This document shows, piece after piece, positions 10,456 through 18,787 of a stretch of DNA of 64,000 nt. The notes below the pieces were generated by a model, which was not told the origin of the DNA, ran no database searches, and saw only the letters and a list, made by a program, of their open reading frames with translations. Numbering within the stretch: position 1 is the first letter of the stretch; each line of letters opens with the position of its first letter. The DNA comes from Arenibacter sp. F26102. GTDB lineage: Bacteria > Bacteroidota > Bacteroidia > Flavobacteriales > Flavobacteriaceae. The stretch spans positions 62,001 through 126,000 of the forward strand of contig NZ_JALKBC010000001.1 of the NCBI RefSeq assembly GCF_023015865.1. The letters run 5' to 3'. A program made the position numbers and the translations under genes.

Positions 10456-12723
10456 TTATCGTATTACTGTAATAGTTCCCTTTTTCAAGGTTTCCTTGGC
10501 ATTTTTTATGGTGTAATAAAAGACCATATTTTGCTTTGGAAATTTCATGGTAGCCTCTGGCCAATTGTTTTGGTATTGTTTCTGACTAAGCACTTCCTCT
10601 CCCTTGTCGTTATAAATAATAACTGAAATATTGGGGTCTTTAGTATATGTATTGGGAATTATCCATTGGTCGTTAAAGCCATCACCATTGGCAGTGATTA
10701 CATTTGGTATTCCGAATGTATCCTGAAAAGAGGCGGTGAACGATTTTGAAACCTCACAGTTGTTAATGGTCGCTGTTACCAAATAGCTTCCTTCCTGGGT
10801 TATGGAAACTGTGTCCGTATCACTGATTTGAACATTATTTTGGTCGTACCATTTGTAGCTTATAGCGCCACTGGCCGAAATTATTTTGCTGCCACCTTCT
10901 GGAAATACTACTTCGTTATTGGTTGTGCTTAGCGCTATCAATGAAGCGTCCAAGGGAGAAATAATTACTTCATTTGATTTAAGGTCGCATCCGTTTTTCT
11001 GTACTATCAATTGGTAGGTACCAGGTGTTGTAGCTGATAAGGATTCGCTCACCGTATTTAAATTTACGCCATCTTTATACCAATCATAGCTTTCACCGGT
11101 CAAGACGGTTGTTGTGGAAATATCAATAGTTTCGTTGGAATTACAGATAATACTACCGCTAGCCGAAATAGATAAAGTTTCGTTTGTCAACAAGCGTACC
11201 GTTAGGGAATTGGAGTTGGAATTGAAACTGTCCAAAGTGGCCTGAACTTTATATTCACCATTTTCGTTGGTGTTGGTTAAACTTATACTACTACCATTGG
11301 CACTTGGAATGTTGGCAGCATCTTTGGTCCACTGATAAGAAAAATTATTTTTTAAGTCTGCAGTAACATCTGTTTTGGAACCATCTGATAGCACTGCGTT
11401 AATGCTACTAACCTCTATAGCCACACTAGTATTAACGCAATCGGTATATTCTGTGGTGTAGTCTGTAATTATCTCAAAGGAATCCGGGTTAACTAAGGTA
11501 GTTGTTTCCGTATTCTTGGCAGCAGAGGTACAGACGCCACCACTTAATGTAATTTCTGCATAGTAAACACCTATTGCATTGGCCGTTAAAGTACTGTTTG
11601 TTTCACCTGATAGGGCAACATTGTCCTTATACCATTGATAGGTTACCGATCCAACATCTGATGAAGCAGCTAAATTTGCAGTTGCTCCGGGCAAAATAAC
11701 CATGTTGGCAGGGTTATCCCTGGAAACAGTAAAGAGTCCGGCATTACTAATGCTTACCGTATTGGAGGTTTCTGTACAGATACCAGCACCCTGAATTTTA
11801 ACGGAGTAGTCTCCTGGAAAATTGGCGTTATTGGTATCTATGGAATAGGTATAGGCACCTAAGGTACTTGGCTGGATAATTGTGGATCCCTTATACCAAG
11901 TGTAGTAAAGATCTGGATAGTTCATGTTTGCTTCAAGGGGCGCATAGCTTTGGCCTGAGCACAAAGCGGTTTCAGCAGGCGTGTTAAGGGCCAAACCTAC
12001 ACTGGATCCTATTTGAACCTCAATGGAGAGGGACTGGGTATTGGCAGAACCCGAACAGGTTGAACCGTAATCCAATTCCACAACATAGTAACCACTTTCA
12101 GTAACCTCAATCGAGGATCCACTTCCACTGCTGGTAAAGGGAGACGTATTTTTATACCAATTATACCGATAGGTTTCGGGATTGCTAACATTATAAACTT
12201 CCAATGTAGTGCTGCCGCCATCACAGAGTTGTATTTTTTGTGATGGTGGTGCTCCAGAGTCACCTACTTCCCTTATAGCAAGACTTGAATTAAAATCTAT
12301 ATAATACATTTCAAAAGCGTCGGAAACAGGACTTGTTTTGGCCGGACTGGTACTTCTTACCCTAAATCTGTAGGCATCTCCTCTTGTATCTGTGGGCAAA
12401 GAAAATTTAAATTCAAAATCAAAGTCCGAATTCTTGTCGGATACACTACTTAATTCCTTAGGAGCTGTAAATGAACCATTGGCATCAGATAGCTCCAAAA
12501 CAAATTTATTGTCGCTATTGACAGAGGGTAACCACGTGAAATTTATATAATATTCATTAAATGTTGCGGATGCGCAGGCAGCGGTCCATACCGAATTTCC
12601 CGCTAAATTGGGGTTGTCGGCCGGAGTGGGTTTGTTCAATGTCTGGGCGGAAATGGAGTTTATACCCAACATCATAAATGTTAGAACGAAAATTAGTAGG
12701 TTATTTTTCTTGTTCGGGTTCAT
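10456..12723 (-). CDS. T9SS-exported Ig-like repeat protein with gliding-motility C-terminal domain
   Basis: 755 residues with a signal peptide ending near SISAQ. The body is a chain of Ig/PKD-like beta domains of about 80-90 residues, recognisable by repeated YxWYKDGV-type motifs (SYDWYKDGVNL, TYQWYKDNVAL, YTWYKGSTI) and by GxYxVxV turns. The last 90 or so residues (TANGDGFNDQW, then IIYNDKGEEVL, ending KGTITVIR) match the gliding-motility-associated C-terminal domain (TIGR04131/CHU_C), a type-B T9SS export signal. It is therefore predicted to be secreted and to stay cell-surface associated. It is followed 6 bp later by the PorP/SprF gene. The start ATG at 12723 lies about 130-190 bp downstream of the element shared with the giant adhesin gene, suggesting co-regulation. 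Ligand unknown. Confidence 0.88.
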   Translation of the reverse strand: MNPNKKNNLLIFVLTFMMLGINSISAQTLNKPTPADNPNLAGNSVWTAACASATFNEYYINFTWLPSVNSDNKFVLELSDANGSFTAPKELSSVSDKNSDFDFEFKFSLPTDTRGDAYRFRVRSTSPAKTSPVSDAFEMYYIDFNSSLAIREVGDSGAPPSQKIQLCDGGSTTLEVYNVSNPETYRYNWYKNTSPFTSSGSGSSIEVTESGYYVVELDYGSTCSGSANTQSLSIEVQIGSSVGLALNTPAETALCSGQSYAPLEANMNYPDLYYTWYKGSTIIQPSTLGAYTYSIDTNNANFPGDYSVKIQGAGICTETSNTVSISNAGLFTVSRDNPANMVILPGATANLAASSDVGSVTYQWYKDNVALSGETNSTLTANAIGVYYAEITLSGGVCTSAAKNTETTTLVNPDSFEIITDYTTEYTDCVNTSVAIEVSSINAVLSDGSKTDVTADLKNNFSYQWTKDAANIPSANGSSISLTNTNENGEYKVQATLDSFNSNSNSLTVRLLTNETLSISASGSIICNSNETIDISTTTVLTGESYDWYKDGVNLNTVSESLSATTPGTYQLIVQKNGCDLKSNEVIISPLDASLIALSTTNNEVVFPEGGSKIISASGAISYKWYDQNNVQISDTDTVSITQEGSYLVTATINNCEVSKSFTASFQDTFGIPNVITANGDGFNDQWIIPNTYTKDPNISVIIYNDKGEEVLSQKQYQNNWPEATMKFPKQNMVFYYTIKNAKETLKKGTITVIR

Positions 12724-12850
12724 AAGATGTTGTAGTTAGGGGCTACTACCAGCATTTATTGTTGATAATTATCAGATAACTTTTTTCAAAAATTGGCAAT
12801 ACCTTGAGTTACAAAGTATCCAACCACAAATATGTCATATAATTATAATA

Positions 12851-12912
12851 CTGAAAATTTAAAGTTGTAAGGACATTTAAATCTGTTGTGAAACCCACTT
12901 TATTGTATGGTA
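12851..12912 (-). promoter_or_regulatory. Upstream element shared with 7709-7770
   Basis: On the minus strand it starts ACCATACAATAAAGTGG, continues GTTTCACAACAGA and ends with ACAACTTTAAATTTTCAG. It matches the element upstream of the giant adhesin gene with only one or two single-base gaps. It lies upstream of the surface-protein operon starting at 12723 and also sits in the divergent gap with glnS. A CATATTTG sequence follows on the minus strand and could be the -7 box. Confidence 0.5.
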
Positions 12913-12948
12913 TGCGTAAATAATAGTCTGCTTTCCCTGCAATTTCCG

Positions 12949-12956
12949 TACATTTG
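12949..12956 (+). promoter_or_regulatory. Putative -7 box of glnS (TACATTTG)
   Basis: An exact match to the Bacteroidota -7 consensus TAnnTTTG, 18 bp upstream of the chosen glnS ATG. No perfect -33 TTG is present at the usual spacing; the nearest match is a CTG at 12928-12930. Confidence 0.5.
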
Positions 12957-12974
12957 CGCATCAAAAAAGAGAAT

Positions 12975-14660
12975 ATGAGTGAAGCATCAAAATCGCTAAA
13001 TTTTATTGAGCATATTGTAGAGGAAGATTTGGCCAATGGCTTTCCTAAGGATAAGCTTCGATTTAGATTTCCACCAGAGCCAAATGGTTATCTTCATATT
13101 GGACATGCAAGTTCTATATGCCTTAATTTCGGTTTGGGATTAAGATATCAGGCACCTGTTAATTTGCGTTTTGATGACACCAACCCGGCCAAAGAGGAGC
13201 AGGAATATGTGGATGCCATTAAAAAGGATGTTAAATGGCTTGGTTACGAATGGGATACTGAATGTTTTGCATCCGATTATTTTCAGCAGCTATACGATTG
13301 GGCCATAATGTTGATAAAAGAGGGAAAGGCCTATGTAGATAGCCAGTCCTCTGAGGAGATTGCCTCCCAAAAAGGAACACCTACTGAGGCAGGTACGCCT
13401 AGCCCATACAGGGAGCGCACTGTTGAAGAGAATCTGGAGTTGTTTAAGGGAATGCGCAATGGAAAGTTTAAGGAGGGAGAACATGTTTTAAGGGCTAAAG
13501 TAGATATGTCCTCTTCCAATATGTTGATGCGCGATCCAATTATGTACAGGATTTTATACAGAGCTCATCACAGAACAAATACCGATTGGTGTATTTATCC
13601 GATGTACGATTGGACCCATGGCGAGAGCGACTATATAGAACAGGTTTCGCATTCGTTATGTACCTTGGAATTTGCTATGCATAGGGAACTTTATGATTGG
13701 TTTTTGGATCAGGTAGTGGACCAAGATCTTGTACGGCCCAAACAAAGGGAGTTTGCAAGAAGAAACTTTAGTCACACCGTTGTGAGCAAACGAAAGTTGC
13801 TTCAATTGGTGGAACAAGGATTTGTTAGTGGTTGGGATGACCCAAGAATGCCTACCATCTCCGGATTGAGAAGAAGGGGTTATACACCGGAGTCCATTAG
13901 AAATTTTGCAGATACAATTGGTATTGCCAAAAGGGATAATGTGGTTGATGTTTCCTTGTTGGAATTTCATGTTCGGGAACATTTAAATAAAATTGCGCCT
14001 AGGGTAATGGGCGTATTAAATCCGTTAAAAGTAGTGTTGACCAATTATCCCGAAGGGAAAGAAGAATGGTTGGAGGCAGAAAACAACCAGGAAGACGAGG
14101 AAGCAGGGTTTAGAAAATTACCATTTTCGAGGGAATTGTACATTGAGCAGGAAGATTTTTTAGAGGAGGCCAATAGAAAATTCTTTAGATTAAAACTTGG
14201 AGGCGAGGTGCGCCTTAAGAATGGGTATATAATAAAGGCGGAATCTTGCACAAAAGATACCGATGGGAATATTGTTGAAGTTCAGTGTACCTATGATCCC
14301 AAAAGTAGAAGTGGAAGCGGTACGGAAGAAAGTTTGAGAAAAGTAAAGGGTACCTTGCATTGGGTTTCTGTAAAACACGCTTTGAAAGCTGAGGTTAGGT
14401 TGTATGATCGTCTATTTACAGATGAGACACCCGATTCGCATAAGGATAAGAATTTCCTTGATTTCATAAACCCGGATTCCCTACAGATAATCTCTGCTTA
14501 TGTGGAGCCAAGTTTGGCCGAGGGAAATATTGGGGATATATTCCAATTTCAACGTATGGGATATTTTAATATCGATAAGGAGAGCAAACCCAATAAATTG
14601 GTTTTTAATAGAACGGTCGGATTAAGGGATACCTGGGCGAAAATTCAGGAAAAAAAGTAG
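12975..14660 (+). CDS. glnS: Glutamine--tRNA ligase
   Basis: Class I aminoacyl-tRNA synthetase that charges tRNA-Gln with glutamine in the cytoplasm. The 561-residue protein has the class I signature HIGHASSICLNF near residues 41-52 after FPPEPNGYL, the FDDTNP motif, and a KMSKS-type loop (VVSKRKL, near residue 270), followed by the two-barrel anticodon-binding C-terminal half. ATG at 12975 is preferred over an in-frame TTG at 12954, because the N-terminus MSEASKSLNFIEHIVEEDLA then aligns with the usual GlnRS start and the TTG overlaps the probable -7 box. It is transcribed divergently from the surface-protein operon and ends with a strong terminator. Length and motifs are normal for the family. 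Confidence 0.97.
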   Translation: MSEASKSLNFIEHIVEEDLANGFPKDKLRFRFPPEPNGYLHIGHASSICLNFGLGLRYQAPVNLRFDDTNPAKEEQEYVDAIKKDVKWLGYEWDTECFASDYFQQLYDWAIMLIKEGKAYVDSQSSEEIASQKGTPTEAGTPSPYRERTVEENLELFKGMRNGKFKEGEHVLRAKVDMSSSNMLMRDPIMYRILYRAHHRTNTDWCIYPMYDWTHGESDYIEQVSHSLCTLEFAMHRELYDWFLDQVVDQDLVRPKQREFARRNFSHTVVSKRKLLQLVEQGFVSGWDDPRMPTISGLRRRGYTPESIRNFADTIGIAKRDNVVDVSLLEFHVREHLNKIAPRVMGVLNPLKVVLTNYPEGKEEWLEAENNQEDEEAGFRKLPFSRELYIEQEDFLEEANRKFFRLKLGGEVRLKNGYIIKAESCTKDTDGNIVEVQCTYDPKSRSGSGTEESLRKVKGTLHWVSVKHALKAEVRLYDRLFTDETPDSHKDKNFLDFINPDSLQIISAYVEPSLAEGNIGDIFQFQRMGYFNIDKESKPNKLVFNRTVGLRDTWAKIQEKK

Positions 14661-15085
14661 CATAAATTTAGTTGATACCTTTTGATATAACAATTGGTAT
14701 TTTCTATAAAAAACGGATTCCACAGCTCTTATTTGCTGTGGTTTTTTTTTGAGCCAAGGTAAATCCATCCCATGTATTTTTTTGTTCTTTACAAGGTCTT
14801 ATTTCGGATTTAGTCTAAAAAATGGTCCATCATGGCTATTTAGGTCAAAAGTTTGTTGGATAGTGGCAATGCAAAGTTATCCCTCATCTTAATTTTGAAC
14901 TATTAACAAATACTTCATATCTTAAAGAAGAATTTATTCCAATATGGATTTTAGAACCTGGGGAATTTCCTTATGCTATCAGGACGTTTTTTATTGAACT
15001 GGTTATTATCAGACAAAGGTTTATTTTGGATGTAATTTAATTTGAAAAAAAGAAATAGGAATTAATAACAATAAAAAGAATAATT
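14661..15085. other. Intergenic region glnS to YtxH gene
   Basis: It holds the glnS terminator (14720-14750) and then about 330 bp of AT-rich sequence with no recognisable gene. The part just upstream of 15086 is A-rich and probably contains the promoter of the small envelope trio, but no exact TAnnTTTG box was found. Confidence 0.5.
14720..14750 (+). terminator. Rho-independent terminator of glnS
   Basis: Stem CCACAGC (14720-14726) and GCTGTGG (14735-14741), an 8-nt loop, then a run of nine T. Confidence 0.9.
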
Positions 15086-15415
15086 ATGACAAACGAAAGT
15101 GGAAATACATTGTTGGCTTTGCTAACAGGTGCTGCAATTGGTGCCGGAATAGGAATATTATATGCTCCTGATAAAGGGACCAAAACCAGAAAAAGGATTA
15201 AGAAAAAAGCTATGGAAACATCGGATGAGCTAAGTAGTAGAATATCCCTTGCAAAAGAAGAGCTGACAAAAACGGCCGAGGCCAAGAAGATTGATTTTGA
15301 TCAAAAATTGGAGGAGACCATCTCCAATATGAGCTATAAGGCAGACGATATTATATCCGCTCTTGAAAAAAAGTTGGCCGACCTGAAAGTAAAGAACGCA
15401 CAACTACAGAAGTAA
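15086..15415 (+). CDS. YtxH-domain protein
   Basis: 109 residues. It has a single N-terminal membrane segment rich in Gly and Ala (about residues 9-28, ending GILYAPDKGTKTR), the hallmark of the YtxH family, followed by a basic stretch and a long amphipathic helix or coiled coil to the C-terminus. YtxH proteins are small stress-linked membrane proteins of unknown biochemical function. It is first in a tight set of three genes: the next start is 11 bp downstream and the third follows 6 bp after that. All three encode small membrane-associated proteins, so a shared envelope or stress role is likely but is inference. Confidence 0.85.
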   Translation: MTNESGNTLLALLTGAAIGAGIGILYAPDKGTKTRKRIKKKAMETSDELSSRISLAKEELTKTAEAKKIDFDQKLEETISNMSYKADDIISALEKKLADLKVKNAQLQK

Positions 15416-15426
15416 AGGAAAGTTAG

Positions 15427-15771
15427 ATGGCTTTAGAGGATATAAAAGAAAGTTTTACACAAGTTGATAATGATGTTAGGTCATATTTAGAAAATACTGG
15501 TGAGTATTATAAACTTCAGTTGTTGAAAATTACAATGCGGAGCATTACTACCTTTGCCAAGGTCTTGATGGTTGGTAGTATTGCGTTACTTGCTCTGTTT
15601 ATGTTATCCTTTGCAGCTGCATATGGCATTGGCCTTTGGTTGGAAAATACTTTCTTGGGGTTCTTGTTTATAGGGTTATTTTACGTTGTTATTGGTGGGA
15701 TTTGTTATCTATACCGACATAAATTGGATAAACCCATGTTGAAGAATTTTTCTAAATATTATTTTGATTAA
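15427..15771 (+). CDS. Phage-holin-like (Phage_holin_3_6 type) small membrane protein
   Basis: 114 residues with an amphipathic N-terminal helix (about 1-35) and two closely spaced hydrophobic helices (about residues 42-65 and 72-95), ending in a basic tail (YRHKLDKPMLKNFSKYYFD). This matches the Phage_holin_3_6/DUF1469 family. Despite the name, these are chromosomal proteins and not evidence of a prophage; there are no phage genes nearby. It is the middle gene of the YtxH trio, and probably co-translated with its neighbours. Confidence 0.8.
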   Translation: MALEDIKESFTQVDNDVRSYLENTGEYYKLQLLKITMRSITTFAKVLMVGSIALLALFMLSFAAAYGIGLWLENTFLGFLFIGLFYVVIGGICYLYRHKLDKPMLKNFSKYYFD

Positions 15772-15777
15772 CTAGTT

Positions 15778-15993
15778 ATGGCAGTACCTTCATTTAATTC
15801 CTTTGAGGAAATAGACCAAAAGTTGAGAATTCTAAAATTACAGAGAGCTATTGATAAGGAGCAGCTTAAAGGGCACCTTAATAATGCAAAATCCAGTTTG
15901 TATCCTACCAGGTTATTGGGAGGGTTTGGAGGTATAACCAAAAAATTGATTATTTCCTTTGTGGCCAATAAAATTTTAAAGAAGCTTAGTTAG
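15778..15993 (+). CDS. DUF6327-like small protein
   Basis: 71 residues. The N-terminal half is charged and helical (EEIDQKLRILKLQRAIDKEQ), followed by a short, weakly hydrophobic C-terminal part (KKLIISFVANKILKKLS). It resembles the short flavobacterial proteins (DUF6327) found downstream of YtxH and holin-like genes. Function unknown. It is the last gene of the trio, 6 bp after the preceding stop, and is followed by a bidirectional terminator. Confidence 0.75.
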   Translation: MAVPSFNSFEEIDQKLRILKLQRAIDKEQLKGHLNNAKSSLYPTRLLGGFGGITKKLIISFVANKILKKLS

Positions 15994-16012
15994 TTTCATC
16001 TTTTATGTAAAG

Positions 16013-16057
16013 AAAAACCTTTTACTACTTGTTAAACAGAAGTGGTAAAAGGTTTTT
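16013..16057. terminator. Bidirectional terminator between convergent genes
   Basis: A 17-bp stem (16013-16029 with 16041-16057) with one G-T wobble and an 11-nt loop, bordered by A-rich and T-rich arms. It lies between the trio (plus strand) and the SPFH gene (minus strand) and can serve both. Confidence 0.85.
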
Positions 16058-16079
16058 GCTTTAGAAAATAAATGGTCGA

Positions 16080-17009
16080 CTATTTGGTGTCTTTCTTTTT
16101 ATTTTGCGTTTTCATAGATTCTCCGATCATATTACTGGCTGTAAAAGAGGCTACCATGTTATTAAGCATGTCGCTTCCGGCCTGTGGTGAGTTGGGCAAC
16201 AGTATTAAATTGGTGTTGGTAGCTTCCCCTATGGACTGTAGGGTATCATAATGTTGTGTAACGACGATTAGGGCAGAGGCCTCCTGTGAATTTATACCCA
16301 CTTTGTTCAATACTTCCACAGATTCCTCCAATCCACGGGCAATTTCCCTTCTCTGATCGGCAATACCTTGTCCCTGTAACCTTTTGCTTTCTGCTTCGGC
16401 TTTTGCTTTTTCTACGATGAGGATACGAGCTGCATCTCCTTCAAATTGGGCAGCAATTTTTTCCCTTTCAGAGGCATTTATACGGTTCATGGCTTCTTTC
16501 ACCTGTGCATCCGGATCTATATCCGTTACCAGTGTTTTAATAATATCATACCCGTAGTCCAACATCGCATCTTGAAGCTCGGTTTTAACGGCTATTGCGA
16601 TATCATCCTTTTTTACGAATACATCATCCAATTTCATTTTCGGAACTTCGGCACGTACTACATCAAATACATAAGATGTAATTTGATCATGTGGATATTC
16701 CAATTGATAAAAAGCTTCGTAGACTTTATTTTTTAGTACAACGTATTGTACAGAGATTTTAAGTTTTACAAAAACATCGTCCAATGTCTTGGTCTCAACA
16801 ATTACATCCAATTGTTGAATTTTTAACCCAACGCGGGCCACAATGCGGTCTACAAGCGGAATTTTCATTCCTAAACCGGAAGTACGTACACTATTAAATT
16901 TTCCAAAACGCTCAATAATAACTGCGGTTTGTTGCTTAACAGTAAAGAAAGAAGAAAAAAGAACAATAAGACCGAATAATATTAACGGTATTAGTAAAAA
17001 TGAACCCAT
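16080..17009 (-). CDS. SPFH/Band 7 membrane protein
   Basis: 309 residues. One N-terminal membrane helix (about 3-22) is followed by the SPFH/Band 7 domain (about residues 20-190, starting VKQQTAVIIERFGKF) and a helical Ala/Glu-rich region (EREKIAAQFEGDAAR, KAKAEAESKRLQGQG), then a low-complexity tail. This architecture matches stomatin/QmcA-like proteins, which form membrane-anchored oligomers and often modulate membrane proteases. No NfeD partner gene is adjacent. It is co-oriented with gltX upstream (gap 156 bp) and ends at a terminator shared with the convergent trio. Confidence 0.92.
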   Translation of the reverse strand: MGSFLLIPLILFGLIVLFSSFFTVKQQTAVIIERFGKFNSVRTSGLGMKIPLVDRIVARVGLKIQQLDVIVETKTLDDVFVKLKISVQYVVLKNKVYEAFYQLEYPHDQITSYVFDVVRAEVPKMKLDDVFVKKDDIAIAVKTELQDAMLDYGYDIIKTLVTDIDPDAQVKEAMNRINASEREKIAAQFEGDAARILIVEKAKAEAESKRLQGQGIADQRREIARGLEESVEVLNKVGINSQEASALIVVTQHYDTLQSIGEATNTNLILLPNSPQAGSDMLNNMVASFTASNMIGESMKTQNKKKDTK

Positions 17010-17165
17010 GATTAAGTGTTTAAAATTAGTTAATGAATTTACAAAAGACTTTGCAGATATGTCGCTTTTTAGTCCAAGATGTTACATTTTCAATTTCATG
17101 GCCTTGGAGTCTTTTTCTTAATGGGCTTTCAAATCTTACCTTATTGTAATGTTGAAAGTAATGGT

Positions 17166-18677
17166 CTACAAAACGGAAATAGCTGTTTTAATTCTGTCCA
17201 TGCAATCCTTCTTGCCAATTAATGCTATAATGTCGAATATATGTGGTCCTTTCATCTCACCAACAATTACTAAGCGTAAGGGGGGCATTACCTTTCCAAA
17301 GGATAGTTCATTATCCGTAATCCATGCCTTCACTTGATTTTCAAGATTTTCAGAGGAAAAATCATCTATACCCTCAATTAGCGTTAACAATTGCGTCATT
17401 ATGGCGGCACTGTCTTCCTTCCATTGCTTTTTTACCGCCTTTTCATCGTAGTTGGTTGGTGCAACAAAGAAATAATTCCCTAACTCCCAAAGATCTTTTA
17501 CAAAGGTTGCACGTTCCTTTATTAGGCTTACTACTTCTTTGATATAGTTAGCATTATCCTTTTCTTGTGGTAAAGGAATACCCCTGTTTTGCAAGTTCAA
17601 CATAAATGCATTGGCCAGTTCGGCATTGTCCTGGGTCTGCATATAATGTTGATTGTACCATTTGGTTTTGTCCGGATCAAATCGTGCTCCGGATTTGTTT
17701 ACTCTTTCTAAGCTGAAGGCTGCTACCAGTTCATCAAGTGTAAAGATTTCTTGTTCCGTACCAGGATTCCACCCCAACAATGCCAAGAAGTTGGTAACTG
17801 CTTCTGGAAAATAGCCTTCTTCGCGATATCCAACGGAATCCTCCCAAGTAAGTGGAAAGACAGGGAAGCCCATTTTTGCGCCGTCCCTTTTACTTAGCTT
17901 GCCTTTTCCTACCGGTTTCATTATCAACGGCAAATGTGCAAACTGGGGTGCTTCCCAACCAAAGGCATCATATAATTGCTGGTGAAGAGCTAATGAAGGT
18001 AACCATTCTTCACCGCGTATAACGTGGCTAATCTGCATTAAATGGTCGTCAACTATGTTGGCCAAATGATAGGTTGGCATTCCATCGCTCTTAAACAAAA
18101 CCTTGTCGTCTAAGGTATTGGTATCTATTCTAATGTCACCCCTAATAATATCGTGAAGCTGTAATACGCAGTCTTGAGGGGTTTTAAAGCGTATAACAAA
18201 ATCCTCTCCTGCTTCCAATTTGGCCTTTGTTTCAGCAGGACTTAAGGAAAGGGAGTTGGAGAGTTTTAGGCGGTTGTGGTAATTGTAGATAAAAGTTTTC
18301 CCCTTTTCTTCGTGGTCCTTTCTATGAAAATCCAGCTTTTCACTTGTATCAAATGCATAATAGGCATGTCCGTTCTCAATAAGGGTATCTGCATATTTTT
18401 TATATAGATCTTTTCTATTGCTTTGTCGGTATGGACCAAAACCACCATCTTTTCCAGGACCTTCATCGTAAGGTATATTACACCAGTTTAGGGCGTCTAT
18501 TATATATTGCTCGGCACCCTCAACGTAACGATTTTGATCTGTGTCCTCTATACGCAATATGAAATCCCCATTGTGTTTTTTGGCAAATAAATAATTGAAG
18601 AGAGCGGTACGAACACCGCCAATATGTAATGGCCCTGTTGGGCTAGGAGCAAAACGAACGCGTACTTTCTTGGTCAT
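17166..18677 (-). CDS. gltX: Glutamate--tRNA ligase
   Basis: Cytoplasmic class I synthetase that charges tRNA-Glu. The 503-residue protein starts MTKKVRVRFAPSPTGPLHIG; the HIGH-type motif (HIGG) is at about residues 18-21 and the KMSKS-type loop is KLSKRDG. The C-terminal helical anticodon-binding region is complete. The start at 18677 is chosen because the family N-terminus begins just before VRVRFAPSPTG; an in-frame TTG at 18704 would add nine non-conserved residues and overlap the likely -7 box. With glnS also in the window, the organism charges Gln and Glu tRNAs directly. The SPFH gene lies downstream on the same strand. Confidence 0.96.
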   Translation of the reverse strand: MTKKVRVRFAPSPTGPLHIGGVRTALFNYLFAKKHNGDFILRIEDTDQNRYVEGAEQYIIDALNWCNIPYDEGPGKDGGFGPYRQSNRKDLYKKYADTLIENGHAYYAFDTSEKLDFHRKDHEEKGKTFIYNYHNRLKLSNSLSLSPAETKAKLEAGEDFVIRFKTPQDCVLQLHDIIRGDIRIDTNTLDDKVLFKSDGMPTYHLANIVDDHLMQISHVIRGEEWLPSLALHQQLYDAFGWEAPQFAHLPLIMKPVGKGKLSKRDGAKMGFPVFPLTWEDSVGYREEGYFPEAVTNFLALLGWNPGTEQEIFTLDELVAAFSLERVNKSGARFDPDKTKWYNQHYMQTQDNAELANAFMLNLQNRGIPLPQEKDNANYIKEVVSLIKERATFVKDLWELGNYFFVAPTNYDEKAVKKQWKEDSAAIMTQLLTLIEGIDDFSSENLENQVKAWITDNELSFGKVMPPLRLVIVGEMKGPHIFDIIALIGKKDCMDRIKTAISVL

Positions 18678-18693
18678 TGTATTAATTTTTGCC

Positions 18694-18701
18694 CAAAGAT
18701 A
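18694..18701 (-). promoter_or_regulatory. Putative -7 box of gltX (TATCTTTG)
   Basis: An exact TAnnTTTG match on the minus strand, 16 bp upstream of the gltX ATG. No TTG was found at the standard -33 distance. Confidence 0.45.
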
Positions 18702-18787
18702 CATAAAGCGTTCTATTTGGTTAAGTGGTTTTTACTGCATTGAGTCTATTGGGCTTTTTTGTATCTTGGTTCTAAATATGTTGGATT

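Noticed and set aside
12533-12538. CACGTG core as a third parS site
   Set aside because: The flanks do not match the TGTT...AACA arms, and it lies inside the Ig-like surface-protein gene.
15427-15771. Prophage holin
   Set aside because: It belongs to a small chromosomal envelope-stress gene set and no phage gene lies nearby.
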